DNA of 5,848 nucleotides from positions 1 through 5,848 of the forward strand of contig JBQNAI010000020.1 in assembly GCA_052170555.1 (NCBI GenBank), given 5' to 3'. Origin of the DNA: Scybalousia_A sp052170555 (GTDB taxonomy: Bacteria > Bacteroidota > Bacteroidia > Bacteroidales > P3). The stretch's first letter is position 1. Each line of letters starts with the position of its first letter. Positions 1 to 5,848 of this stretch are shown piece by piece. The translations under genes and the position numbers were made by a program. The notes under the pieces are model-generated. The model saw nothing but the letters and a program-made list of their open reading frames with translations, made no database searches and had not been told where the DNA came from.

Positions 1-894
1 TTTATGGACGCATGGGAGGGTGGAGCGCAGGACCAGTTGCAGGGACAGATAGCCAGTGCCAAAATACCACTGTCTCGTATGATAAGCCCTGCCCTTTATT
101 GGGTGATGACGGGTGACGATTTCTCACTTGACATCAATAATCCGAATGAGCCGAAAGTCCTTGTTGTGGGTAACAACCCCGACCGGCAGAATATCTATTC
201 GGCAGCACTCGGACTCTACAACAGCCGTATCGTAAAACTCATCAACAAGAAGAAGCAACTCAAATCTTCAGTTATCATCGACGAGTTACCGACCATCTAT
301 TTCCGTGGATTGGACAATCTTATCGCCACCGCCCGAAGCAATAAGGTGGCGGTATGCTTGGGCTTTCAGGACTTCTCGCAGCTTACACGAGACTATGGCG
401 ATAAAGAAAGCAAGGTAATACAAAACACCGTGGGTAACGTGTTCTCCGGGCAGGTAGTTGGTGAGACGGCCAAGACATTGAGTGAGCGTTTTGGTAAGGT
501 CTTGCAGCAACGGCAGTCCATGACCATTAACCGTAATGACAAATCGACCTCTATCTCCACACAAATGGATAGCCTTATCCCTGCAAGCAAGATTTCCAAC
601 CTCACACAAGGTATGTTCGTAGGTGCGGTATCCGACAACTTCGACGAACGTATCGAACAAAAGATCTTCCACGCTGAGATTGTTGTGGATTCTGCACAAA
701 TTTCTGCGGAGATGAAGACCTACAAGTCCATCCCTGAAATCAATACGTTCCGAAACGCAGTTGGCTCCGACAATCTCAAAGAGATTATCGAAGGCAACTA
801 CCATAAGATTAAAAGAGAAATACTCTCGCTTGTAGATTCTGAAATCGAACGAATTAAAAGCGACCCTTTGCTTTGTCATCTTATAAAACTGTAA
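1..894 (+). CDS. mobC: Conjugative coupling protein, MobC/TraG (VirD4-like) family, 5'-truncated
   Basis: This is the C-terminal part (about 297 codons, TAA at 892-894) of a type IV coupling protein, the inner-membrane ATPase that brings relaxase-bound DNA to the conjugation channel. The frame is open to the window edge, so the Met codon at position 4 is internal. Seen directly: a hydrophobic strand ending in acidic residues, SVIIDELPTIY (roughly 265-300), which fits a Walker B; an ARSNKVAVCLGFQDFSQL stretch typical of the TraD/TraG/VirD4 ATPase core; and a later SKISNLTQGMFVGAVSDNFDER segment that I recognise from MobC proteins of Bacteroides conjugative transposons. Walker A lies upstream, outside the window. 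Full-length relatives are roughly 650-700 residues. The tail is charged and helical. Base composition is visibly less AT-rich than the leftward genes that follow, consistent with a conserved element backbone beside cargo of different origin. The family call is firm; the exact symbol less so. Confidence 0.87.
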   Translation, partial: FMDAWEGGAQDQLQGQIASAKIPLSRMISPALYWVMTGDDFSLDINNPNEPKVLVVGNNPDRQNIYSAALGLYNSRIVKLINKKKQLKSSVIIDELPTIYFRGLDNLIATARSNKVAVCLGFQDFSQLTRDYGDKESKVIQNTVGNVFSGQVVGETAKTLSERFGKVLQQRQSMTINRNDKSTSISTQMDSLIPASKISNLTQGMFVGAVSDNFDERIEQKIFHAEIVVDSAQISAEMKTYKSIPEINTFRNAVGSDNLKEIIEGNYHKIKREILSLVDSEIERIKSDPLLCHLIKL

Positions 895-1007
895 TATACC
901 ATAAGTGACATTAGATAATACATTGCCAATATTTACTGTATTACTATTTGGATGAATTTATTAATCGAATAAATGCTTATTAGTGAGGGGAAATTGATAT
1001 TTAGAGG
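895..1007. other. Convergent intergenic gap between conjugation gene and peptide cluster
   Basis: This AT-rich gap lies between the coupling-protein stop and the maturase stop. It contains one short hairpin made almost only of A and T: 956-962 pairs with 968-974 around a 5-base loop. There is no following T-run in either direction, so a terminator is possible but not shown. I see no tRNA, attachment-site-like repeat or insertion-sequence end. The gap matters because it is the junction between element backbone and cargo. Confidence 0.4.
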
Positions 1008-2348
1008 TTATTCGAACGAATGCCCGATACTATGTTTTTTCATCATTTCTATTTCAAAATTAATCTGTAAATACTCCTTTATATCCATGTCTGCAAATTG
1101 TAAAGAGCATATATTTCCAATCGGTTTATCCTCATTTTCAATAATTTTTTGACTACATGGCCCTATACATTGTGGTAGCATTTTACATTTTAAGCATGTG
1201 TCGTTTTCAAATGTGGTAATTTCTCTTTTCAAACGCTGTTCCTTATTCCATTTTATGGTACTATTTGGGAGAAGAATCCCTTCTTTTTCTTCTTTCTTTA
1301 ATGTTCTTCCATTACATTTATATATATTACCATCCCAATTTATAATAGCATAACTACTTATCTCTGCAGGGCATGCCACTCTTTTAAATCCAAAAAGTCC
1401 ATGTCCTACATTATAACCTTTTGAAGCTATATATAAAAGGGCTTCTTTAAGTTTACGCTTTTGATCTATATTTACCTTTCCTATAGTTTGCCAGACTCTC
1501 TCAAGTTGAAAAAAGACATTGTTCTTATCTATTCCGTCCAAATCTCTGATTATATCTTTTATGTCATCTAAAGTCTCGTCATTATAATTAATTCTTATCG
1601 TTATTATATTGCCCTTATTTCCTTCCCCTTTATTAATTTTTTCTGCTAATAATAATATCATTTTTATTATATGCTGATAAGTACCTTTATTTGACGATTT
1701 CCATATCCTTACACTATTATGTAAATTTTCTCCTCCATCTAAAGTTATCTGGAATACAGGATTAAAAGATGTCAATTCATTTACAATCTTTTCATTAATT
1801 AGGCTGGCATTAGTAACGAAAAATGGAATTAAATTCTTGTTATTCTTTATACATTCTTTCTTTGCATGGACCAACAGTGGATATACTATATCCTTATAAT
1901 ATAAAAAAGGTTCCCCTCCAAAGAAGGTTAGCCTTAATATCCTATTAGTTGACTTTTGGCATAAGTTTGTAATATAATTCTTTGTGTTTTCAAGTACTTC
2001 TTTAGACATCTTGCTATTAAGAACATGAGTCTCATAACAATACCAACACTTTAAATTACAATTTTGTGTAGGATACACCATTAGATAGTCAATTTCTGGA
2101 GAAATTCTTTCTTTCTTATTTTCATTTCTAATTATATCTAGTTGATCTATGGAGTCGTCAATAATAAATCCTGAGTTAACTAGTGCTTCAAAAGTTTTAC
2201 TATGAGACTTTGCTAGTGATTCTACACCTTCATTCTGCAAACTCATATAAGCCTGCGGAGAAATTATCACATAGCTATTTGAAAAACTATTAAAGCATAA
2301 GACTTTATTTTTATCTGGGATGAAAATATTGTAGAAGCTCTGTTTCAT
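1008..2348 (-). CDS. Radical SAM/SPASM peptide maturase (GG-Bacteroidales-type RiPP enzyme)
   Basis: A 446-residue radical SAM enzyme likely to modify the Cys-rich peptide encoded just upstream. Seen directly: a PqqD/RRE-like-sized N-terminal region (about 1-85) that could bind leader peptide; the [4Fe-4S] motif CNLKCWYC (C97, C101, C104; CX3CX2C); the SAM-binding GGEP at 144-147; and a C-terminal SPASM domain with the classical seven-cysteine pattern C326-X13-G-X4-C345, then C385-X2-C388-X5-C394-X3-C398, then C414. These would hold two auxiliary Fe-S clusters. Family knowledge: SPASM maturases make Cys thioethers (sactipeptides, ranthipeptides) or carbon-carbon crosslinks. From memory it resembles the 'GG-Bacteroidales' maturases that pair with double-glycine precursors; a sulfatase-activating enzyme is less likely because no sulfatase is nearby. 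It is the last gene of the block, 97 bp after the precursor stop, behind a long hairpin. The ATG at 2348 has no clear Shine-Dalgarno, as usual in Bacteroidota. The gene is strongly AT-rich. Confidence 0.92.
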   Translation of the reverse strand: MKQSFYNIFIPDKNKVLCFNSFSNSYVIISPQAYMSLQNEGVESLAKSHSKTFEALVNSGFIIDDSIDQLDIIRNENKKERISPEIDYLMVYPTQNCNLKCWYCYETHVLNSKMSKEVLENTKNYITNLCQKSTNRILRLTFFGGEPFLYYKDIVYPLLVHAKKECIKNNKNLIPFFVTNASLINEKIVNELTSFNPVFQITLDGGENLHNSVRIWKSSNKGTYQHIIKMILLLAEKINKGEGNKGNIITIRINYNDETLDDIKDIIRDLDGIDKNNVFFQLERVWQTIGKVNIDQKRKLKEALLYIASKGYNVGHGLFGFKRVACPAEISSYAIINWDGNIYKCNGRTLKKEEKEGILLPNSTIKWNKEQRLKREITTFENDTCLKCKMLPQCIGPCSQKIIENEDKPIGNICSLQFADMDIKEYLQINFEIEMMKKHSIGHSFE

Positions 2349-2383
2349 TGGACTTTATATTAATGTTTTAAACAATACTTTAA

Positions 2384-2434
2384 TGTGTGCATATCCTTAT
2401 AATGATAAATTATATTATAAGGAGTATGCACACA
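2384..2434 (-). promoter_or_regulatory. Long inverted repeat: mRNA hairpin between precursor and maturase
   Basis: Positions 2384-2403 and 2414-2434 are reverse complements over 20 bp with a single one-base bulge (the extra G at 2424 on the + strand), enclosing a 10-base loop. Outer part: TGTGTGCAT / ATGCACACA; inner part: TCCTTATAAT / ATTATAAGGA. In the transcribed direction the stem starts 11 bases after the precursor stop and ends 35 bases before the maturase ATG. It is followed by TTAAAGTATTG rather than a U-run, so it is not a standard intrinsic terminator. Likely roles are partial termination or protection of the precursor mRNA 3' end, giving much peptide and little enzyme. A palindromic protein-binding site is the alternative. 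Confidence 0.75.
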
Positions 2435-2445
2435 AAATTTAGATT

Positions 2446-2634
2446 TTAGATTGATGTAGGAATAAAGATTGGAGGTTCTGGTTCAGTGGGCCTCTCTACA
2501 CAGCCTCCACATCCACTACCACACCCATTACCACAGCCTAATCCACAGTTATATGTGGTTTGCTCATGATCATCATTTCCACCTAAAATGACGAGTAATT
2601 CATCGTCATTTAATTTGATGTCTTCTAATTTCAT
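2446..2634 (-). CDS. RiPP precursor with double-glycine leader and Cys-Gly-x-Gly repeat core
   Basis: A 62-residue peptide, the probable substrate of the adjacent radical SAM enzyme. The leader (1-19) is acidic/amphipathic and ends in ELLVILGG, the double-glycine signal recognised by C39 peptidase-ABC exporters; cutting after G19 would release a 43-residue product. The core has five cysteines, C30, C34, C38, C42 and C45, in the run CGLGCGNGCGSGCGGC: three Cys-Gly-x-Gly units closing with Cys-Gly-Gly-Cys. The leader has no cysteine. The tail (46-62) is Pro/Glu-rich (PTEPEPP) and ends in hydrophobic/hydroxyl residues. The leader fits the Bacteroidales GG-type natural product precursors, and the 4-residue Cys spacing recalls CXXX-repeat targets of radical SAM maturases; both comparisons are from memory. 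The ATG at 2634 is preceded by an A/T-only leader with no Shine-Dalgarno. The position between exporter-type genes and the maturase supports the call. Confidence 0.9.
   Translation of the reverse strand: MKLEDIKLNDDELLVILGGNDDHEQTTYNCGLGCGNGCGSGCGGCVERPTEPEPPIFIPTSI
2500..2547 (-). repeat. In-gene tandem repeat encoding the Cys-Gly-x-Gly core
   Basis: This stretch encodes residues 30-45 of the precursor, a tandem four-codon unit (Cys-Gly-variable-Gly). The variable positions are L32, N36 and S40, and the last unit is shortened to Cys-Gly-Gly-Cys. Copies are also similar at the DNA level, so growth or loss of 12-bp units by slippage is plausible. The variable residues are the obvious candidates for acceptor positions if the cysteines form thioethers. 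Confidence 0.8.
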
Positions 2635-2771
2635 AATAATAATAATTTAAATTTTAAACTTTGTGAGCCGCTTTATTTTTTGTCAATGAACATATTACTA
2701 ATATTACCAAACAGATAATTAGGAAGTATTGCTACTGTAGGGGGACAAGCCCTAATGTTGGCTCTTTGTTA
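2635..2771. other. Intergenic region upstream of the precursor gene
   Basis: This 137-bp leader lies between the barrel gene stop and the precursor ATG, long enough to hold a promoter for the precursor. A small hairpin pairs 2738-2742 with 2750-2754 (TAGGG/CCCTA, 7-base loop) shortly after the barrel stop; it lacks a T-run, so it is at best a weak terminator. The last 20 or so bases before the ATG are almost only A and T. I found no convincing Bacteroides-type -33 TTTG / -7 TAnnTTTG pair at correct spacing and no second small precursor. Confidence 0.4.
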
Positions 2772-5180
2772 TCATTTCATTACTCCCGAATCCCTGTCCT
2801 CATTTTGTATTTTATGATGATACTCTTTGTTCTTACCTTTACTAAGGTAATAGCTAATTGTCAAGTTTACATAGTTATTATTGTATCTAACATATTCAGT
2901 TGCTTTAGATTGCAATAGTTGGCTACCTAATTCCATTTTTTTAAGGTATGCGTGGGACATAAATAGATTATTGACTGCCAAGCTGATTTGTAATCTATTT
3001 GTTTTATAATATGTAGAAAGTTGGAAATTACTGTGCTGTGTTGTCTTTACCTGATTAAACAGAAAACGTACAGGTGAAATAAAACTTGCAGCTATTCCCC
3101 AATGCTTGATGTCGTAACTTGCAGTTGTTCCCCATATAAAGGCAGTGAAATGATTACTGTAATCGTCAGCGTGATTCACATAATGGTTCAATATGCCATA
3201 ACTGGAGAGACTTAATTTGTCATTAAACAGCTTTTGACTACCATAAAGTCTGGTCTGAGAATGTAGAAAATGTCCTTGATTACTCATTGAGTAAATGAAT
3301 TGTTCAGAATCTGAATCATAAAGAACCTGATTTTCGAGGTATGGAGATGAGTTGTATTGAAGATACGTTGATAAGCTTAGATAAGTTTTATGTTTAATAA
3401 AATTCAAAGCAAGTTGGTTGGTATAAGCCTGATACGGCTTTAGATTTGGATTGCCAACACGTACTTCATACTCTGAGATGGGTTGTTTTACATTGGAAAG
3501 AAGAGCAAGTTCTGGCTCATTGGGATTGATGCCTAAATAGTACTGGAGCGACCATTCTTTCGAGAAAGCATATCGAAGACTTAGTTTAGGACGAAAATAC
3601 GTATAATGTCTATGCAAATTATCGTTCTTCAATTTGTAGAAGGCAAAGCCTGCTCCTATAGTATAAGAGAAGTTCCTTAGTCTTCCGGAGAATTCGGAAT
3701 AATTGTAAGTGTTGAAAAAATCAAGCGAAGATGGATTCCCTAAGTGGTCTATTGTATAGTCATTTCGGGTGGAAGAAAGTTCGTTCCGAGAGCCGATTAC
3801 CAAGCTGTATTGCTTGGATAATGGTAGTTGGTACTTGATTTCCCCTATTAACGAACGGTGCTGCCCTGTGGCAAAGTACGTGCTTTCGTAATTGTTATAA
3901 CCTGATTGGTTATATTTTTTGTAATATTTTTGCTGATAGTCCGTATGAATATAAGTCGCCCTTAAATCTGCAACTATTTCTGAACCATTGCTAAAACCAT
4001 TAGAAAAATAAACATCTAAGGCGGCATTCCGAACTTTATCTTTTTTGCTCGAGTAATCATCGTAGAAAGATTGACCGGCTATAGAAGACGTAGATACGGC
4101 TGTAGTAGGATAGGAGCGGTTCAAATCAAAGAACGTCTTGATACTTAAGAAACTATTTTCTTTAAAAGAATGGGTAAAATCGAACTGCAAGGCAGGGTTG
4201 AGCAATCGTTGTTTTGAGGAGCTTCCTATGCTCTTGAAAACTAATAGACGGGTTGGATAATGCAATTGCTTGTCTATATAGCTGTATATTCCGTTGGCAT
4301 AATTGTACGAATCAGATAATTTTAATGAGAAATGATCGTGAGAGAAATTTAGGTTAAAGTAGGCATATTGTGAGCCGATGAGCGCAGAGAGAGATTGTGA
4401 AACGCGTCCTCCAATTTGCCAGTTCGACATATTTTTTCTTGTTTTTATCAAAACAACTGCTGCTACACCATCGCCATAAATAACTCCTGGATTAGTTATA
4501 TATTCAATATTGGCTATGTCTTGGGGTTGAATTGCGATTAAATCGGTCTGCGAAGCGATTACACCGTTGATACGAATCTGCACGCTCCCGTTCTTTAGGG
4601 ACATAAAAGAATGATTAACAATGTCAAACTTTAAGTCGGGCAAGTTCAACAATCGCATAACATCCAATGCGTCCTGACTACTTTGACGTATTTTCTCATT
4701 AGGGAAAAATGTTAGTCTATCCACGCCTTGTCTCACATTTTCAGCAGCCACTACCACTTCATCTAATTGATAAGAGGCAGGTTCCATCAATACATCGTTC
4801 AGTTTGTAGTCTTTACTTAATCCTATAACAGCAGACTGAAGATTATTGAAGCCAAGCGAAGAAAACTCTAAAAGATAGTCACCCGACCGTAAATGCCGAA
4901 AACAAAATTCTCCTTTCTTATCTGTGTGTATGACGGATACCAAACTGTCTTTTTGGCAAAGCCTTATATTAACGCCTGGCATTATTTCTTTATTTTCAGC
5001 ATTGAGCACTTTCCCTGATATTGTAATATTCTGGGAGAAAATATATAAAGGAAAAAGTACAACCAATAGTAGAAAAAGAATCCTTTTATTCAGTTTCCTA
5101 CAATTTGTCACTATAAACTCAGAAGTTCTATATTCCTTAAGAGTTAATTCTATTTTATCTAAAAATACCGTAACTTTCAT
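2772..5180 (-). CDS. TonB-receptor-like outer-membrane beta-barrel protein with CarboxypepD_reg-like domain
   Basis: An 802-residue outer-membrane protein. Order of parts: a hydrophobic signal segment at about 31-50 (RILFLLLVVLFPLYIFSQ, cleavage probably after SQ); a carboxypeptidase-regulatory-like beta-sandwich at about 51-132 (ISGKV...MPGVNI...TDKKGEF...GDYLLEFSSLGF); a short linker, QLDEVVVAAE (138-147); a plug-like domain to about 250 (VQIRINGV, IEYITNPGVIYGDG); and a long beta-barrel of alternating aromatic/polar strands to about 780. This matches the 'outer membrane beta-barrel family protein' type (Omp_beta_brl_3-like) rather than a full SusC. The first 30 residues before the signal segment are unusually long. 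A GTG at 5111-5109 (residue 24) would give a 779-residue protein with a compact signal peptide, so the annotated ATG is uncertain. Lying between exporter-type genes and the precursor, it probably moves the peptide, or a ligand-loaded peptide, across the outer membrane; direction unknown. Confidence 0.87.
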   Translation of the reverse strand: MKVTVFLDKIELTLKEYRTSEFIVTNCRKLNKRILFLLLVVLFPLYIFSQNITISGKVLNAENKEIMPGVNIRLCQKDSLVSVIHTDKKGEFCFRHLRSGDYLLEFSSLGFNNLQSAVIGLSKDYKLNDVLMEPASYQLDEVVVAAENVRQGVDRLTFFPNEKIRQSSQDALDVMRLLNLPDLKFDIVNHSFMSLKNGSVQIRINGVIASQTDLIAIQPQDIANIEYITNPGVIYGDGVAAVVLIKTRKNMSNWQIGGRVSQSLSALIGSQYAYFNLNFSHDHFSLKLSDSYNYANGIYSYIDKQLHYPTRLLVFKSIGSSSKQRLLNPALQFDFTHSFKENSFLSIKTFFDLNRSYPTTAVSTSSIAGQSFYDDYSSKKDKVRNAALDVYFSNGFSNGSEIVADLRATYIHTDYQQKYYKKYNQSGYNNYESTYFATGQHRSLIGEIKYQLPLSKQYSLVIGSRNELSSTRNDYTIDHLGNPSSLDFFNTYNYSEFSGRLRNFSYTIGAGFAFYKLKNDNLHRHYTYFRPKLSLRYAFSKEWSLQYYLGINPNEPELALLSNVKQPISEYEVRVGNPNLKPYQAYTNQLALNFIKHKTYLSLSTYLQYNSSPYLENQVLYDSDSEQFIYSMSNQGHFLHSQTRLYGSQKLFNDKLSLSSYGILNHYVNHADDYSNHFTAFIWGTTASYDIKHWGIAASFISPVRFLFNQVKTTQHSNFQLSTYYKTNRLQISLAVNNLFMSHAYLKKMELGSQLLQSKATEYVRYNNNYVNLTISYYLSKGKNKEYHHKIQNEDRDSGVMK

Positions 5181-5190
5181 TTAACTATGG

Positions 5191-5284
5191 ATTTTGTAAA
5201 ATTAGTTCGCTCATATATAATATCCTATTTTGTAAAGTTTTCCCGTGTCATTATTGGAATACAAGAACCTTTAATATTGTAAAA
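5191..5284. repeat. Three imperfect direct repeats upstream of the barrel gene
   Basis: The word ATTTTGTAAA occurs exactly at 5191-5200 and 5227-5236, and a one-mismatch copy (ATATTGTAAA) lies at 5274-5283. Spacing is 36 and 47 bp. They fall in the 108-bp gap between the adaptor-like gene and the barrel gene, close to where a promoter or regulator site for the barrel gene would be. The words are AT-rich, so chance recurrence in this background is a real possibility. Confidence 0.4.
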
Positions 5285-5288
5285 GTAT

Positions 5289-5768
5289 TTATGGTTCTAT
5301 ATTGCCGAGCATCTTTCTTAAAAGATTGCCAGAAGGCTGTACTATCAGGAAGTTTACAGTCTGGTTTCTTAGAGACCTGATTTCAATGTTCTTAAAATGG
5401 CAGAGAGCTTTCTGGTACTCTAAGGTGTCACGGATAGAGGAAAGATTTCGAATATGTCCCACAAATGTATCATTTGGGGCTTGCAAATAAATCATTTGTC
5501 CATTTGCATTGTTTGGATGTTTGTCCTCAAATTTGAGCATGATTGTTATATCCGTACTATCGGTTGATGCGATTTCTATTTGATGAACTATAGCAGTGCC
5601 AGAATAAATTTGCTTGTAAGGCAAGAAATACGCAACGGCAAAAAGACAACCCAAGGCAACTCCTATGACGGTGATGCCATAGTGGACAAGTGCGGAGGGT
5701 ATCTGTCCCACGATACTGCATACTTTCTCACTACGAAGCTCAAAATTATGTTCTTTTTTTTCTTTCAT
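5289..5768 (-). CDS. Small single-pass membrane protein, reduced HlyD-like adaptor
   Basis: A 159-residue protein from the ATG at 5768. A TTG at 5780 would add four residues but lies inside the ABC gene, so the ATG is preferred; it follows the ABC stop after one base (TGACATG), indicating translational coupling. The N-terminus ELRSEKVCSIVGQIPS is the cytoplasmic motif seen before the membrane anchor in Bacteroidota HlyD-type secretion adaptors. One transmembrane helix follows at about 30-49. The remaining 110 residues are predicted periplasmic and beta-rich, and the end (NLLRKMLGNIEP) recalls the C-terminal end of such adaptors. At 159 residues it lacks the long coiled-coil and lipoyl/biotinyl-like hairpin of full HlyD proteins, normally around 400 residues. 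No frame break is seen, so it looks like a compact protein, not a pseudogene. Inferred role: periplasmic partner of the adjacent ABC exporter. The HlyD relation rests on the N-terminal pattern and context. Confidence 0.7.
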   Translation of the reverse strand: MKEKKEHNFELRSEKVCSIVGQIPSALVHYGITVIGVALGCLFAVAYFLPYKQIYSGTAIVHQIEIASTDSTDITIMLKFEDKHPNNANGQMIYLQAPNDTFVGHIRNLSSIRDTLEYQKALCHFKNIEIRSLRNQTVNFLIVQPSGNLLRKMLGNIEP

Positions 5769-5769
5769 G

Positions 5770-5848
5770 TCAGTGTCCAAATTCTAATTGATTTTTTACT
5801 AAGGCAAAATATTTACCACGTTTGGCAGTCAGTTCCTCGTGTGTACCT
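5770..5848 (-). CDS. C-terminal end of an ABC transporter ATPase, probably peptidase-containing peptide exporter (partial)
   Basis: Only the last 25 residues are inside the window, read from 5847 to the TGA at 5772-5770. They begin GTHEELTAKRGKYF, followed by ALVKNQLEFGH. GTHEEL plus a basic 'KRGKY-LVKNQ' helix is the characteristic end of exporter-type ABC ATPases just after the H-loop region, and this version matches the C39 peptidase-containing ABC transporters of Bacteroidota peptide clusters. The start and the peptidase, membrane and Walker regions are outside, so peptidase activity is inferred from the double-glycine leader of the downstream precursor. The gene is the first visible one of the leftward operon and is coupled to the adaptor-like gene by a one-base gap. 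Confidence 0.82.
   Translation of the reverse strand, partial: GTHEELTAKRGKYFALVKNQLEFGH

Noticed and set aside
286..879. Long open frame on the minus strand opposite the coupling-protein gene
   Set aside because: It lies wholly antisense to a well-supported conserved coding sequence and its translation shows no recognisable domain; the same holds for the shorter frame at 393-638.
956..974. A/T stem-loop as a bidirectional terminator
   Set aside because: Seven A-T pairs only, with no T-run on either side; expected often in sequence this AT-rich.
2446..2634. Cys-rich peptide as a metallothionein
   Set aside because: The double-glycine leader, the neighbouring SPASM enzyme and the exporter genes favour a modified secreted peptide; metal binding by the mature product stays possible.
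2738..2754. TAGGG/CCCTA hairpin as intrinsic terminator of the barrel gene
   Set aside because: The stem is only 5 bp and no T-run follows in the transcribed direction.
4924..5184. Plus-strand open frame of 86 codons over the start of the barrel gene
   Set aside because: It is antisense to the signal peptide and regulatory-like domain of the barrel protein and has no recognisable motif. The plus-strand frame at 5302-5490 opposite the adaptor-like gene is rejected likewise.
5181..5288. Bacteroides -7 element candidates (TACTTTTA, TAATTTTA) on the minus strand
   Set aside because: Each misses the final G of TAnnTTTG and none has a TTTG at 19-21 bp upstream, so no promoter is claimed.
5769..5780. 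TTG start four codons upstream of the adaptor-like ATG
   Set aside because: It lies within the last codons of the ABC gene; the ATG at 5768 gives a clean stop-start junction and a normal N-terminus.

Overview
The window looks like accessory DNA from a member of the Bacteroidales (Bacteroides/Parabacteroides/Prevotella type). Reasons: a MobC/TraG-type coupling protein of the Bacteroides conjugative element kind, a carboxypeptidase-regulatory-like plus TonB-plug plus beta-barrel outer-membrane protein, an AT-rich background, and start codons without a clear Shine-Dalgarno sequence. No species can be named from the sequence alone.

Layout. Positions 1-894 (+) hold the C-terminal part of a conjugative coupling protein. 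It meets, tail to tail across about 110 bp, a leftward block filling the rest of the window (1008-5848, -). In the direction of transcription this block is: the last 25 residues of an ABC transporter ATPase (5848-5770); a small single-pass membrane protein resembling a reduced HlyD adaptor (5768-5289); an approximately 800-residue outer-membrane barrel protein (5180-2772); a 62-residue Cys/Gly-rich peptide with a double-glycine leader (2634-2446); and a radical SAM/SPASM peptide maturase (2348-1008).

Interpretation. The block reads as a ribosomally made, post-translationally modified peptide (RiPP) cluster. The precursor has a leader ending in LVILGG and a core built on a four-residue Cys-Gly-x-Gly period. 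The SPASM enzyme carries the full cysteine set expected of a thioether- or C-C-bond-forming peptide maturase. The ABC protein, if its unseen N-terminus carries a C39 peptidase, would cut the leader after Gly-Gly and export the product. The reduced adaptor would act in the periplasm, and the barrel protein would carry the peptide, or a peptide-ligand complex, across the outer membrane. The coupling-protein gene next door suggests the cluster is cargo of an integrative conjugative or mobilizable element.

Two non-coding elements stand out: a long near-perfect inverted repeat between the precursor and maturase genes, probably an mRNA hairpin that separates their expression levels, and three imperfect copies of a 10-11 bp AT-rich word upstream of the barrel gene. 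Both window edges cut genes, so the ABC N-terminus, any further precursors and any immunity gene are out of view.
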